From Theocolax elegans (taxonomy: Eukaryota > Arthropoda > Insecta > Hymenoptera > Cerocephalidae), in contig CM047426.1 in the NCBI GenBank assembly GCA_026168455.1, positions 26,843,058-26,907,057 of the forward strand: DNA of 64,000 bases, in the 5' to 3' direction. Of the stretch, positions 28,911 through 39,840 are shown piece after piece. The notes under the pieces were generated by a model. The model was not told where the DNA came from. It saw only the letters and a program-made list of their open reading frames with translations, and did not search any database. Position numbers and translations under genes: made by a program. Within the stretch, counting starts at the first letter, position 1. Each line of letters starts with the position of its first letter.

Positions 28911-29275
28911 GAGCGACACGATTACAAAAGTTAAGTAGCATTTGTTGCGGTTAGTATTTGGATGGGAGACCCACCATCGTACGGCTTGAGGAATCGGTTA
29001 GGTGTTTTTCTACACTTAACAACGTGAGAAGCAAGTATGGAACATGGTTTCGATGTTTGGGCCTACACAATGTGGCCTAAAAACACCTAAACAGAATGTT
29101 TCAATAATCAACGGTCTCAAGGAATATTTTCCCACTATATCAGGCTTTCCGTTCTTCGCAGGCATAACCCCGAGCGAATGCGAACCAGAAGGAGAAAAAT
29201 CAAGAAAAGAAAAAGGAAAATGAAATTTAAATCCCTGTACATAGGTGGTAAGGGGTACCCCGTAAAAACGTGCCA
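28911..29275 (+). mobile_element. 5S rRNA-derived retroposon, copy A (old, diverged)
   Basis: Bases 28926-28972 resemble the internal control region of 5S rRNA: GTTAAGTAGC, then GCGGTTAGTATTTGG and ATGGGAGACC. A T-run follows at 29005-29009. The next ~220 bases share blocks with the other two copies: ATCGGTTAGGTG, AACGTGAG, CTACACAATGTGGCC, GGCATAACCCCG and GCGAATGCGA. The tRNA-like A-box segment at the 5' end of the other copies is missing or too diverged to see. The 3' part has an A-rich purine stretch, then a short block (ACATAGGTGGTA) also present in copy B. No clear target-site duplication. Likely a pol III-type SINE with a 5S head, no longer active. Confidence 0.65.
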
Positions 29276-29864
29276 AATTGTATGAGTATCGAAAGAATAA
29301 TTATTTCTATAGAAAAAGATATTTTCCAAACAAGGCAGTATAATATCGTATAAACAAATAGTATTTTCTCTGAAAGAGAATAGCGAAAAATTGCATCTAA
29401 AACAAGCGAGTCTCGATTTAAGCTAAGAGAAAAAAACTTAATTCCTGAGTTTCTCTTACATCCTGGAAAATAATGTAAAGCACCCAAGTGAAAGAGAATA
29501 TAACAGCCATTTAAGCTTACACGTAAGCGTGTAAACGTAAAATCTCGAATTCCGTTTACATTTTGTTGTCCTCTTGCCCATGACCTCGATTCTAGGCGAG
29601 TTACGCTTTGCCGTAAACACGTCTCTGAAAACCACTTGATTCTTTTCCTTTTGTTGCGCTCGAATTCCGTTCATCATTTTTACTTTGTTCCCTCCTCGTT
29701 TTTTATCCGAGATGATTCTTTGCTCCTTTTGACTCTTTGAGCTTTCATGACATCACCTGCAGTCGCTAAATTCTAAATAGAAGCGCGGGTCTCGATGCCT
29801 TGTGAAAAAAGATTGCAATTACTTTATTTTTATGTATATATTGAAACCTAAAGTTTCAATTATA

Positions 29865-29876
29865 TTATTAATAATA

Positions 29877-29920
<44 letters not shown>
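29865..29920. repeat. (AAT)n microsatellite
   Basis: About 17 AAT units, slightly interrupted at the left. Confidence 0.9.
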
Positions 29921-29921
<1 letters not shown>

Positions 29922-30118
29922 TTTTAAGGAGTAGGGAATGCATTTAGGCATATATATGTACGTTCATATATAATATTATTTCTTCATACAATATGTTAAT
30001 ATGTGTTCAATTATAAATTGACTATAGGAAATTTCTGCTACTCAATATATAGATATGTAGTTGTTTCATTATATTGTAATTAAAAGTTCTAATTTTATTT
30101 ACTCGTATTTAATAATAT

Positions 30119-30186
30119 TTTGTTTTTGTTACAGGTGAGTCTTGAACGAACAGTTACCAAATTAAACCACATTACCTACGTAAGTT
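30119..30186 (+). other. Candidate recursive splice site or 45-base micro-exon
   Basis: A T-rich tract (TGTTTTTGTTACAG) ends in AG at 30133-30134 and is followed at once by GTGAGT, i.e. an acceptor fused to a donor, as at ratchet points in long insect introns. A second donor-like sequence, GTAAGT, starts at 30180, so 30135-30179 could instead be a 45-base exon; it is open only in the frame that reads VSLERTVTKLNHITY. The strand matches the Phactr exons 27.7 kb downstream. Phase does not link the micro-exon directly to the phase 1 Phactr intron, so a zero-length recursive site or a non-coding exon is easier to reconcile. It could also be a chance match. Confidence 0.35.
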
Positions 30187-30401
30187 TAAATCATAGTTCA
30201 CCGTAAATTTCACTTGCAACGATCGTTAATATTATTTAATACACGGGTAGCGGGTGTAAACTCAAAATTTAAAAGTCACACTGATCATATATTTGTAGCA
30301 TAAGAGAGGAAATTATCTGGCAACCATAAGGAATTGAACTTTAAAACTGTCGGTTGTAAGGCCTGTTTAAACCGAAGAAAAAATAAAGTACTAGATAATA
30401 G

Positions 30402-30710
30402 GTTACTCTTACCTTTTTTTTTTCCTTACAGTTGATCCGCAAATAAGTAGTGCTTTGTTCGCGGGAAGCCATTTCTGTTATCCGTGGCTCACGCGAGACG
30501 ATTGACACGATGCACGTGCCGACGACAGAAGGAGAAGATAGGGACTATCGATTATAGTAGGTCGTACTGTCTTGCTAGTCGCAAATTACGTGGTTTTGTG
30601 CTACTGGGCCATGAAGACACTTTCTCGAGCGTGTTGTTGCACCTTCACGTCTTCGCCTCGGGATTATGCAGATTTTATTGTATCCTCGAGAGGTCTCGGG
30701 ATTAGTCATA
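30402..30710 (+). other. Possible 5' exon start: strong acceptor followed by a GC-richer stretch
   Basis: A long pyrimidine tract (about 30411-30427) ends in TTACAG at 30431, followed by about 280 bases that are richer in GC than their surroundings. An ORF of 73 codons at 30484-30705 resembles no family I know. No strong donor follows closely; a weak GTAAGC lies near 30893. It may be an untranslated alternative exon of the downstream gene or an isolated acceptor-like sequence. Confidence 0.2.
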
Positions 30711-33700
30711 CTTGTTTTGAATTAGCAAGTCCTATAAATGTATAGGTTGACACATCGTTCACTATATTTTCAGATATGAACTTTTATTTTACATCCATGA
30801 ATGTTTTCGGAGCGAATACTTTCTTGTGATCTTTTAAGTACAAAGTGCGTCTGATGATTTCATCTGCATATTTCGCGCGAACCATAAATAACTTGTAAGC
30901 TATGTAGCAAAAATTTGTATTTCATGATCGGATTAATCTTGATATTCATGAAGATGAATGTCTCTTCTTATAATATCATATTATTGCTTTTCAACTATAA
31001 ATTCTATATTATTCACTGGAATTAATAAACATGCATTGCAGAGTACGCTTTTAATATATGCTTACAAATAAATTTATAATCTTTTTTTTCTCTTCTCGTA
31101 AATGTATAGCTTTTAAAACATCGAAATATCACAATTGAAATAATAAATTTCTATTCATAGTGCAGTTTCAAAGTGTAAAGATAAATCTAGACGATATCAT
31201 TTCTCATTTCTTACATTCAACTGCGTCGAAGAAAATAATTTTTTCTTCTGTTTTTTACATTTTCTTTTTGATTTTTGTATGTTAAGAATTTTTTAAAAAT
31301 GTATATTACTTATGAAAAGTGTCGATCTATGTTTTATTTACAATGAGTACGGTATACTTAATAATTCATAAACATTGCTTATTAAATCAACAAATTTATT
31401 AAAAATCGATCAATTTATTATTTTTCTTACGCATTACTTTAATAAATTAATGGTTGAAAAAAATAAAGGAAACTTGTTTCAGTTTAAGTTTTACCGAAAA
31501 CATTATATCTAATTTAACTCTTGACCTCATACAACACAAAAATGTATTTACTTTGTAACAAAAAAAAACCAATGAAATCCAAAGCGAGAATATGCGAACA
31601 ATTAGTACTAGTGGCGAAAGACGAAAATATGCTCTTGTAAGGAGAGATGAAGGGAAGTGATCTCTTTTTGATCACAATTTCTTGACGATTATCCAGATCT
31701 TCTGCTTATAAATCTGGTTCGTTTTTCACTCTTCCTTTCTTTTTTTTCTTGTAGCCATCCTTTTGTAAAGGAACGATGTCACAGCGTTCAAGTGCACATG
31801 AATAAGGAAACTCGAAAGCGAGACGAAGACAAACAGGCCTATAATCCTCCTACCCTTCGAAACTTCGTGGCTCACCAGCCGCTACGAGGTGAAAATCTTT
31901 CCCAAGCTACTTGACTGTGCAGTTTCTTGTCTCCTCTTATCCGCGTCTAAGTCGTGCTTTCTTTCCTCTTTTTTGCGACGCTGTCCTGGCCTTTCTTCTT
32001 TCGCTCGCGCGCTCAAAAAATTCCATAGCAACGAAAGGAAATTTAAATTACTTTCTTCGAGAGATTCTTTAGGTACATAATTTATTGTGTTTACACTTTA
32101 TGATTTTTAATGCACTGATAGTATTTAAATAAGGGATGTACTATCATCAATGAATGCTTAATATTTACCTATGTATAAGAAAAATGCGTAACGGTTGATC
32201 GCAAAATATCTTGATATTTTTAATTCTTTCTACTTCAGAATCATACAAGTATTTTCATAAAATTGGAATTTCGTGCATATTAGAAGTAATATTATACATA
32301 ATAAAAGAAAGTAAATGCACCATATTGAAAATGTTTCTATAGTTTCTTACTTCATTGTGAAAAACGAACAATCAAAAGTAAAAGAAAAAATGAAACCATT
32401 TTTTTTTTGTAGAATTATATAGAACGACATGAAGATTAAATTTCTTTCTTGTAAAATTTACTTGATATGAAAGAAAATTTTTAATGAAAATAATGACACA
32501 TAGTATAGTGCCTTTCTCTTCTTTATAGATTTTCTGCAGAATTACTTTTCACTGTATATGTCCACTTTAGTCGCTTTCTCCTTGTTCTCATCTACACAAG
32601 ACTATAGTTAATGGGTTCTCGCGAAGAGGCAAGTTGAAACAACTACCATAGTGTGAATTACGCAATACACCTAACAAGACAGCATCATCTTGGAATACCC
32701 TTTTATCCCCCTGCTTGTACACAAAACAGTGTCTAGTGGCGGCTGCCTTGGCGTCACCAAGGGATATATTTTCTAAAGCTTCTATACTTGCATTGAAAAA
32801 TCGCGGTGAATGAAAAAATATCAAGGTTTCGATTAATATGTATCGTTATAACTACGAGTTAATTTTCTCTCTTTTCATTCGACAAACGAGAAAATACGTT
32901 TCTTTGAATATTTCATAATTACATATTTTATTTAAACATTTACAAATGTAGATATAATTTGAAATATTTCATAGATTGATCATTTGTTGTTCGTTACGAA
33001 CGAAAACACATTTTTTTTTAATTCATAATAAATAACCTTTTCTCTCGGAAAGAATTAATTACCGTTCTCGATTTCGTAAAAATTGTTTAATCTACTGAAA
33101 GGATTGTTGATTAAAATCATCGGAATGTTAAAGAGGATATATCAAATTAGGAAAAAGCAACAACCTATAACTATGCTTGTTAAATAAATTCAATACTATA
33201 TTCCTGGCCGATCGATTTGAAGATCTCAATGTTAAGATACGCGAGAAGATATTCGCGACAATCGAACGGAAGATGCGCGCACATTGTTAAGTTTCACGAA
33301 CAAACGCTCACAGACAATGTGTGCATCCAACACTGTTACAGTCGTCCTCGATGAGAATTGCCAGAGCGCAAAGGCGTAATGTACGAAACTGGGCGTGGAT
33401 TCTTACGACACTTGACTCTTGTACACTCTAAGAAAATACTGTCGTGCTTTTTTACTTTCAAATGCAAGATAAAGTGGCGGTAGTAAGGAGCTTTTAATTG
33501 GTCGATATTGTCATTGTTTTTCTCGCTTACATTTTTCTTATTTATTGGTTTTCTATCAGTAAATGCATTAAATTAAGTGCTAGACGTTTCATTGTACACA
33601 ATAAAAAAGCAGAGTTTACTCAACGGGAGTTTTAATTGCAATAGATAGTAAAATAAATAACCTTGTCTAAGATTAATTAAATGAAAATTAGGTGAAATCG

Positions 33701-34285
33701 CTTTGTTTAATCATTACTTGCTTAGTAACTTTCTTATACATTTAAATATAATATTTAATTTTTTAATTTTATAATTTCAAATGATATATATAATGTATTG
33801 AATAAAAAGAAGGAGTGTCTTCCCTTATCGCATAATTTTGTATACATTAGTGAAAACTAGTACGGGTAAACATTTCTTATGTATACCTCAACGCATAACT
33901 CACGTTATACATTATACTTATATATTTTATACAAATTATACATATGTTATTCGCGTACGCTTAGCTCTGTTAGTATGAAATTAAAAAACTAAAACGTAAA
34001 AATCGAGATTTATTTTGAAATCGCAGCACGCGGAGTTAAAAAATATATCAATATCCTTACGGTCAAAATTGTTGTTAGGAGCGTCAGTACGGTGTTCTCA
34101 ATCATCGACACGACGTTTCAAAGCTCAACAGATTTCTCTTGATTTTTTGCTTGAAAACCCAAGGCATCTGTCAATGTCACCTGACGAGGGCAGCTCTTAG
34201 GAGAAAGAGAGAAGGATCTGCTTCTAGGGCCGATTTACCTTCTAGGTGTCGATGAAGCTCCCGGTGAAATCCTGTTCCAGTGTTC
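30711..34285. other. AT-rich noncoding DNA with islands
   Basis: GC-richer stretches at about 31780-32010 (pyrimidine-rich), 32600-32770 (with palindrome CCTTGGCGTCACCAAGG) and 33220-33410. ORFs below 80 codons, unrecognised. Confidence 0.5.
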
Positions 34286-35383
34286 TGGTTCAAATTTCAT
34301 GAAACCGGGAGCTCTGATGAAACTCGAGATATAAAATCGATGTTATTTTGATAACAAGGTTTGGCTTAAACTCCTGTAAATTTGAAATTTATACTCCCGT
34401 ATCGTTTAATTACAATAAATCAAAATCTAATTGTATCAACAAAAAAAATATTGGTTATTCCTTTATTATCCACCCTGCTAGAAATCAGAAAATTAAAAAT
34501 CGGCAAATAATAGGTTATTAACTAAATTAACGTATTTTATAGCTACTTTCTGCTAGGTTGTTACCACTGTTAAATGAAACGCTTTTTCCTCTTTAATTCG
34601 CCCATTTCGTAGATTCAAAACAGCGATATGTTCATTTAAGTCCTTGTTTCAACCCATAAAAGATCGGATTATTGATAAAATGGACACCGAAACTATACCT
34701 ATTTCCTAACTATTAAATGACACTTTAAATAGATTTGGAAAATAATTTGGAAATATTGTAAATCTGAATGATACTTTAAAATGACTGGTTTAAATGCAGA
34801 ATTAAGAGTAAATTAGTATGAGTATTCGAGTAAACGATCCAATTTGATTAAAAAATTTGGAGTTTTAAGTACATGTATGGCCCAGAAGGTGAAGTGAAAA
34901 TATTTGGAGTTACGGCAATCTATTAAATGGACGAACGCAGTGGGAAAAAGCGTTTCATTTAACCTATTAACTGACTACTTTTAATTCCTAGTTTTGAGTT
35001 CACATTTCCAGCAGGGCATTACGTTATTTTGTTTGAAATATGGATTCCGGATCGAAATTTTATATTTACATTTATAAATCAGATAAATTTTTAATCTAAA
35101 TAGCATTGTACACCCTCGAATCGAAATCGTACACGTACTTTGTGTTCACAAACTCTTATAGTTTTTTACAAACCGCGAACCGTTTTTATAGTCCCATCAC
35201 CATTCCGTTCATTTTATGCTCCAGAGTAACCGTTGCACGTTTTTAATATCGTATCGAATTGACGGTACATCGAGCAGCATTTTTTTAAACAAGAGGTCGT
35301 CAGGTTGTTACTGACCTAATAATAACGGGTGATTGGTGCGTATTGCATACCTCGTTACGCATGTAGATGTACATCGGCTTGTT
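34286..35383. repeat. Tandem duplication, unit 1 (contains a MITE)
   Basis: Direct tandem copy of 35384-35936. Without the MITE at 34473-35016 the two units are nearly identical over about 553 bases, differing by an A-run length and a few substitutions (for example GCATTGTACA against GCATTGCACA, and TTTATAGTCC against TTTATAATCC). The unit starts TGGTTCAAATTTCATG and ends CATCGGCTTGTT. Such high identity points to a recent duplication. No gene is visible in the unit. Confidence 0.9.
34473..35016. mobile_element. 544-base MITE with CCCTGCTAGAAAT ends
   Basis: Termini CCCTGCTAGAAAT (34473-34485) and ATTTCCAGCAGGG (35004-35016) are inverted repeats with one mismatch. A 20-base perfect subterminal inverted repeat (TTAAATGAAACGCTTTTTCC, 34570-34589 and 34943-34962) extends the symmetry. 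There is no ORF, so it is non-autonomous. Flanks suggest a 2-base CA duplication by comparison with the empty site in unit 2, though one extra A there leaves doubt. The shorter element at 39328 has related ends. Confidence 0.8.
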
Positions 35384-35936
35384 TGGTTCAAATTTCATGA
35401 AACCGGGAGCTCTGATGAAACTCGAGATATAAAATCGATGTTATTTTGATAACAAGGTTTGGCTTAAACTCCTGTAAATTTGAAATTTATACTCCCGTAT
35501 CGTTTAATTACAATAAATCAAAATCTAATTGTATCAACAAAAAAATATTGGTTATTCCTTTATTATCCATTAACGTTATTTTGTTTGAAATATGGATTCC
35601 GGATCGAAATTTTATATTTACATTTATAAATCAGATAAATTTTTAATCTAAATAGCATTGCACACCCTCGAATCGAAATCGTACACGTACTCTGTGTTCA
35701 CAAACTCTTATAGTTTTTTACAAACCGCGAACCGTTTTTATAATCCCATCACCATTCCGTTCATTTTATGCTCCAGAGTAACCGTTGCACGTTTTTAATA
35801 TCGTATCGAATTGACGGTACATCGAGCAGCATTTTTTTAAACAAGAGGTCGTCAGGTTGTTACTGACCTAATAATAACGGGTGATTGGTGCGTATTGCAT
35901 ACCTCGTTACGCATGTAGATGTACATCGGCTTGTTT
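35384..35936. repeat. Tandem duplication, unit 2 (no MITE)
   Basis: Second copy of the 34286-35383 unit, lacking the 544-base insertion. At the matching point it reads TTATTATCCATTAACGTT, whereas unit 1 reads TTATTATCCA, the MITE, then CATTACGTT. A 66-codon ORF here (35446-35646) is chance; it is not conserved as coding sequence between the units. Confidence 0.9.
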
Positions 35937-36086
35937 AGCTCCAATGTATAAACTGTAATGTAATGGAAAAAATAACTCGTAATTAACAGCACTTTCTAAC
36001 ATTTAATTAATTTCTATTTTTATATAGTCTACTATTTTTATATAGGTATTTAAAATAATGTTACCGTAGTCGTGCACTAACTATTG

Positions 36087-36225
36087 TTAACCTCTAGACT
36101 TCCGGCACAATTTTTATCAAAATAAGTGTACTGTCGGTCTATATTGTTATATAAGTTCAATCAGTAGATATTTTTTGATCAAAATTTGATACCATATGGT
36201 GCCAAGTCTGCCGTCTAGAGGTTAA
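36087..36225. mobile_element. 139-base TTAA-flanked MITE
   Basis: TTAA (36087-36090) followed by CCTCTAGACTTCCGGCAC; at the other end GTGCCAAGTCTGCCGTCTAGAGG followed by TTAA (36222-36225). The outer CCTCTAGAC/GTCTAGAGG match is perfect over 9 bases, with looser pairing inside. Probably a piggyBac-type non-autonomous element. Confidence 0.7.
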
Positions 36226-36609
36226 TACACGAACAAAAATATTTTATTAAATTTTAAAAGTTTCAATTAAAAACTTTAATAAAAACTATAGTAATTTGAT
36301 AAGTGGCTCACATTATGGCCCTCTTTATTACAGTTCTAAGATTTTCTACTGTAAGTCAATAAAATTATTATAATATCGTATGTACAAAAATTACAATAGA
36401 CTATAGTAAATTATTGTATAAGTTGTATTTTAATATTGATTTATAATGATTTTCACGACATATCTATAAGAGACATACAGACATATAGCGAATCACGTAA
36501 AACACAAAAATGCGCGAATACGCTCACGAGAGTTTTTTTGATACATATATATATTTCGTAGAAATGATCCGATGACCGTCTATATAAATAATTTGTAATA
36601 ATACGATGT

Positions 36610-36832
36610 ACTCACAAAAATGATTTCTTACTGCAAGTGGAAAAGAAATTCGTTAGAAGTTAAATGATTCTTCTACAATTTGAAGGATTATGCTTCTTGT
36701 TTCTCAAAATAATTCTAAATCTTATTGACGTAAGAGGAAATTCTTGTTAATTACAGAAGAATCATTGAGTATTTCTTTTCGGCGCATATTTAAGAAGTAT
36801 TCCGCTTTCATTAAGAAACGATTTTTGTGAGT
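36610..36832. mobile_element. MITE with CTCACAAAAATG ends, copy 1
   Basis: Inverted arms: ACTCACAAAAATGATTTCTTA (36610-36630) against TAAGAAACGATTTTTGTGAGT (36812-36832), with further internal pairing (AAAGAAAT, ATGATTCTTCT). TA precedes CTCAC on the left and TG follows on the right, so a TA target (Tc1/mariner type) is plausible. No ORF. Confidence 0.65.
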
Positions 36833-36849
36833 GCGCGTCATGAAAATAA

Positions 36850-36863
36850 TTACCTATTTAATT
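36850..36863. repeat. Target-site duplication, left copy, of retroposon B
   Basis: TTACCTATTTAATT, identical to 37304-37317. The right edge is ambiguous because it runs into the element's poly(A) tail (T on this strand). Confidence 0.8.
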
Positions 36864-37303
36864 TTTTTTTTTCTTGATTTTGTGCCCTCTTTTTTCCTGG
36901 CACTTCCTACCGTTTATCCCCTGGGGGACTTTAACGGTGTCCACCTACCACCTATGTGTGGGTGCTTTTTATCCCTCCCTTAAAAACCCCACCATCTCGC
37001 ATTCGCCCGGGGTTATGCCCGTGGATGAGGGAAACCTGTGAAGCAGGGAAAACCTCACCCGAGATGGCCGGTGTATTCGAAACATTCTTTTTGGGTGTCA
37101 AAGTCACATTGCGTAGGCCTTGACACCGAAACCGAATGTTTCACACCTCCCGCTCACGTTGTGAAGTGTGAAAAAACACCTAACCCGCCACGAAAGCCAA
37201 GCGACCGAGAGCGTCACCCATCCACTTGGGTACCGCGCTCAATACTGCTTAACTTCCGTGACCGGCCGAGGTGCGTCTCCGCCACTCCGCCACCGCGTCG
37301 GTT
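36864..37303 (-). mobile_element. 5S rRNA-derived retroposon, copy B (full length)
   Basis: On the minus strand the element starts near 37303 with AACCGACGCGGTGGCGGAG. It has an A-box-like TGGCGGAGTGG (37282-37292), a 5S-like part (37205-37270: GTTAAGCAG, GAGCGCGGTA, GTGGATGGGTGACG), a T-run (37171-37176), a ~250-base body, and an A-rich tail ending at 36864. It is flanked by a 14-base direct repeat (TTACCTATTTAATT) at 36850-36863 and 37304-37317, as expected for LINE-driven retroposition. Open frames on the opposite strand (37038-37319, 37168-37410) are not genes. The 5S resemblance is from recognising conserved promoter sequence; a covariance-model search was not possible. Confidence 0.82.
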
Positions 37304-37317
37304 TTACCTATTTAATT
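37304..37317. repeat. Target-site duplication, right copy, of retroposon B
   Basis: TTACCTATTTAATT, identical to 36850-36863. It sits next to the element's 5' end. Confidence 0.8.
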
Positions 37318-37586
37318 AAAATAGTACATAAAAACATTTATTTATTTAAGATTACTTCAAAATTGAATCTAAACAAATTGAGATTGAATTTATTATTTTT
37401 AGGTTTGTGACCAAATGACAATTTAAAGTTTCCTATTCAAACTTTGAAAATGTACTCTGTCTGGTTTTAAAATGAATAATAATAATAAACTATCATTCAC
37501 ACAGGTATTATAAATTTTTTTAGTGTTAATAGTCTTAAGATGTCCTAGTCTTCCGTTTTCATAAAAGAACATTTAGAGGATTAATT

Positions 37587-37790
37587 GGGGTCGTTGATTA
37601 TTAATTTTCAATCAGATTTACAAATTCAATTTGGCGGTTAAATTTTTGAAAAATTTGTTGTTTCTCTACAAAATTGGTATAATAAGGGATCGCTGATTAT
37701 GAATTTGCGCTCATAAAAATACGATTGTATTTTGTGCTTCTCTTACAATCTTCTACTTTTGTAAAATACTATCATATTTATAAATTATAA
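37587..37790. repeat. Decayed dispersed repeat with two related modules
   Basis: GGGGTCGTTGATTATTAATT at 37587 and GGGATCGCTGATTATGAATT at 37686 are related modules about 99 bases apart, with AATTTGGCGGTTAAATTTTT between them. Motifs of this kind recur in arthropod dispersed repeats to my recollection; not verified. Confidence 0.35.
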
Positions 37791-38192
37791 TTTTAATCTT
37801 TAGTTTGGTTGATAAATTATGAAGGATAAAATTTGACTTTTGCATCTCGTCAATATTAACAATACTATTGTATATATGTTACCATTTGTAACATGTTCTA
37901 TAAGCTAATGCTAAAAACAAGTTTTATTTACTTATGCAATCAGCATCAAATGAATAAAATGTGCCTTAGATAATGTAAATTTCCATTATCTCCTTTGATA
38001 TATATTTCCAAGCGGGAAAATTTGAATTATTTTAATCATTGCACCTAAAATACCAATTAAAATCGAACTAAGTATTTTGTAATAGGTATTTATGCGATCT
38101 ATCTCAGCTCGTTAATAGCTGTAAAAATATAAAAACAACTAGAAGCTAATGAGTTTTCGATTTCGTTCACATTAATAATTTGACAAATCAAC

Positions 38193-38443
38193 ACTCACAA
38201 AAATGTATTCTTGGGATTAAAAGATTGTTGTATCAAATATGGTTCAAAAGGAAATCCACTTGATGTAAGATAATTCTTGTATAATCCAGAAAATTCGCTT
38301 ACTATTACTATTTAGAACAGTGATATCTTGATTTTAATGGAATCTACTTGGTAATAGATGAATCGTCTAACGTCAAATGGATTTCCTTTTGAATCATATT
38401 TGATACGACAATCTTCTAGGCACAAGAATACATTTTCGTGAGT
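38193..38443. mobile_element. MITE with CTCACAAAAATG ends, copy 2
   Basis: Long inverted arms of about 90 bases: ACTCACAAAAATGTATTCTTG, then AGATTGTTGTATCAAATATG and TCAAAAGGAAATCCA on the left, with the near-complement on the right ending CATTTTCGTGAGT. TA follows on the right and CA precedes on the left, the mirror of copy 1, supporting a TA target. No ORF. Confidence 0.7.
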
Positions 38444-39327
38444 AAAGGATACATTTTTTCGATCCTTCATTATCCTTGCTCTTTTGAAATAATCAGATTA
38501 GTTCTCAATTGCATAAAACCCATACGAATATAACGAAAATAAGTACGGTATTATCCTCTTAGATGCGGGTAATAAAACGCAAAGGCACAAACACTTGTTC
38601 GTGTTTCCCCGTTTAGTGTTTCGCGTGACTGCGAAAACGTGTCGTATCGGTACACGTGGATCTCGAAGGAGAAAAGTGTCCCGTGTTCAAAGTCGGCGTA
38701 TTACGCGTGGACCGGCTAGGATACACTTTTGTATGGTCTTGTAACGGTATTTGTCGTATGCGCGGGTCTATACTCACCGAGCGTAGTCGGTCGCTACACT
38801 TTCTTACTCTTTTATACTTTCCGTTAACTACCACCGATTTTTATGGCTTCGAAGTGGCGATTGCCACGACAAATGAGGGTGTGTTTTTTACGTCATCCGG
38901 TCAAACCTACTTTACTTTGTTGCAAGATTGTAGTTTTTTTTTATTTATTCCTCGTAATTTTGCATTGTTTCTATAAACTTTAGTAAATACTATATTTCAT
39001 TTTACAAGACGTATTTTTTTTAAAAGCATGTTTTTTTTAATTATTATTGAAATTTATTTACGCGATTTTTATTTATTTATTTATTCAATGTATATCGTTG
39101 ACATTGGCATTTGTCTCTTCCTTCAATTCTAGTTAATTACATTACCCTCAAGGGAAAGCAAATTCGAATTTCACGCAGGTTCATTTGCTGTAAATAAAAT
39201 TTGTTTATTTCGGTGCGGTCCACAATTGTGAGGAATTATATAGATAAGCCATTTATTAAGACTTAAAAAATATTGATTAAACGTGTACGCATACTGATAT
39301 ACGCGCACGCATATGCCCATAAGCATT

Positions 39328-39464
39328 CCCTAGTAGAAATATGGCAATTTTAAATGGTTTGAGGTTAGAAATAGCCATGTTTTAGGTCATAACTACCTAT
39401 TTTCTATCGATATTTTAGAAATGCCTTGTTTCTACTTTAAAAATCACTTTTATTTCTACTAGGG
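39328..39464. mobile_element. 137-base MITE with CCCTAGTAGAAAT ends
   Basis: Perfect 13-base terminal inverted repeats: CCCTAGTAGAAAT at 39328-39340 and its complement ATTTCTACTAGGG at 39452-39464. The ends match those of the 34473 element at 11 of 13 positions. TT lies on both sides, again compatible with a 2-base duplication. No coding content. Confidence 0.7.
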
Positions 39465-39810
39465 TTTGTATAGATTTATATGTATATGCTTGTATGTATT
39501 AATATATTTTTTTTTTCGTTTTTATTACATTACCTGAAAATTATTTGAGATAAAAATACTAATTTGTACATTACACGCAACTTAGTAACATATTATTTAA
39601 AAATAACAATTTCGGGGGAAAAAATTATATAAAGAAAGTATCGTATGTAAAGACTTGTAAAAACGGTTTGTTGAAATTACATCAAAATTATTTTTCGAAA
39701 TATTTTTTAAATATATTGTTCAAACAGAAATTTCAATTTCCCCTCAATCCAGATATAGCTACGAATTTTCATTATTCTTTATAAAAATTGCCGGTATTTT
39801 ATTATTTTAT

Positions 39811-39840
39811 CCCATTTCATCCCATTTCATCCCATTTCAT
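39811..39840. repeat. Three tandem copies of CCCATTTCAT
   Basis: Perfect 10-base unit repeated three times. Confidence 0.95.

Noticed and set aside
34473..35016. piggyBac assignment for the 544-base MITE because its end starts CCCT
   Set aside because: Flanks are CA, not TTAA, and the paired empty site does not show a TTAA duplication.
37038..37319. 93-codon ORF on the + strand resembling the minus-strand 111-codon ORF at 63119-63454
   Set aside because: Both are antisense readings of 5S-derived retroposon copies; similarity comes from the shared repeat, not from a protein gene.
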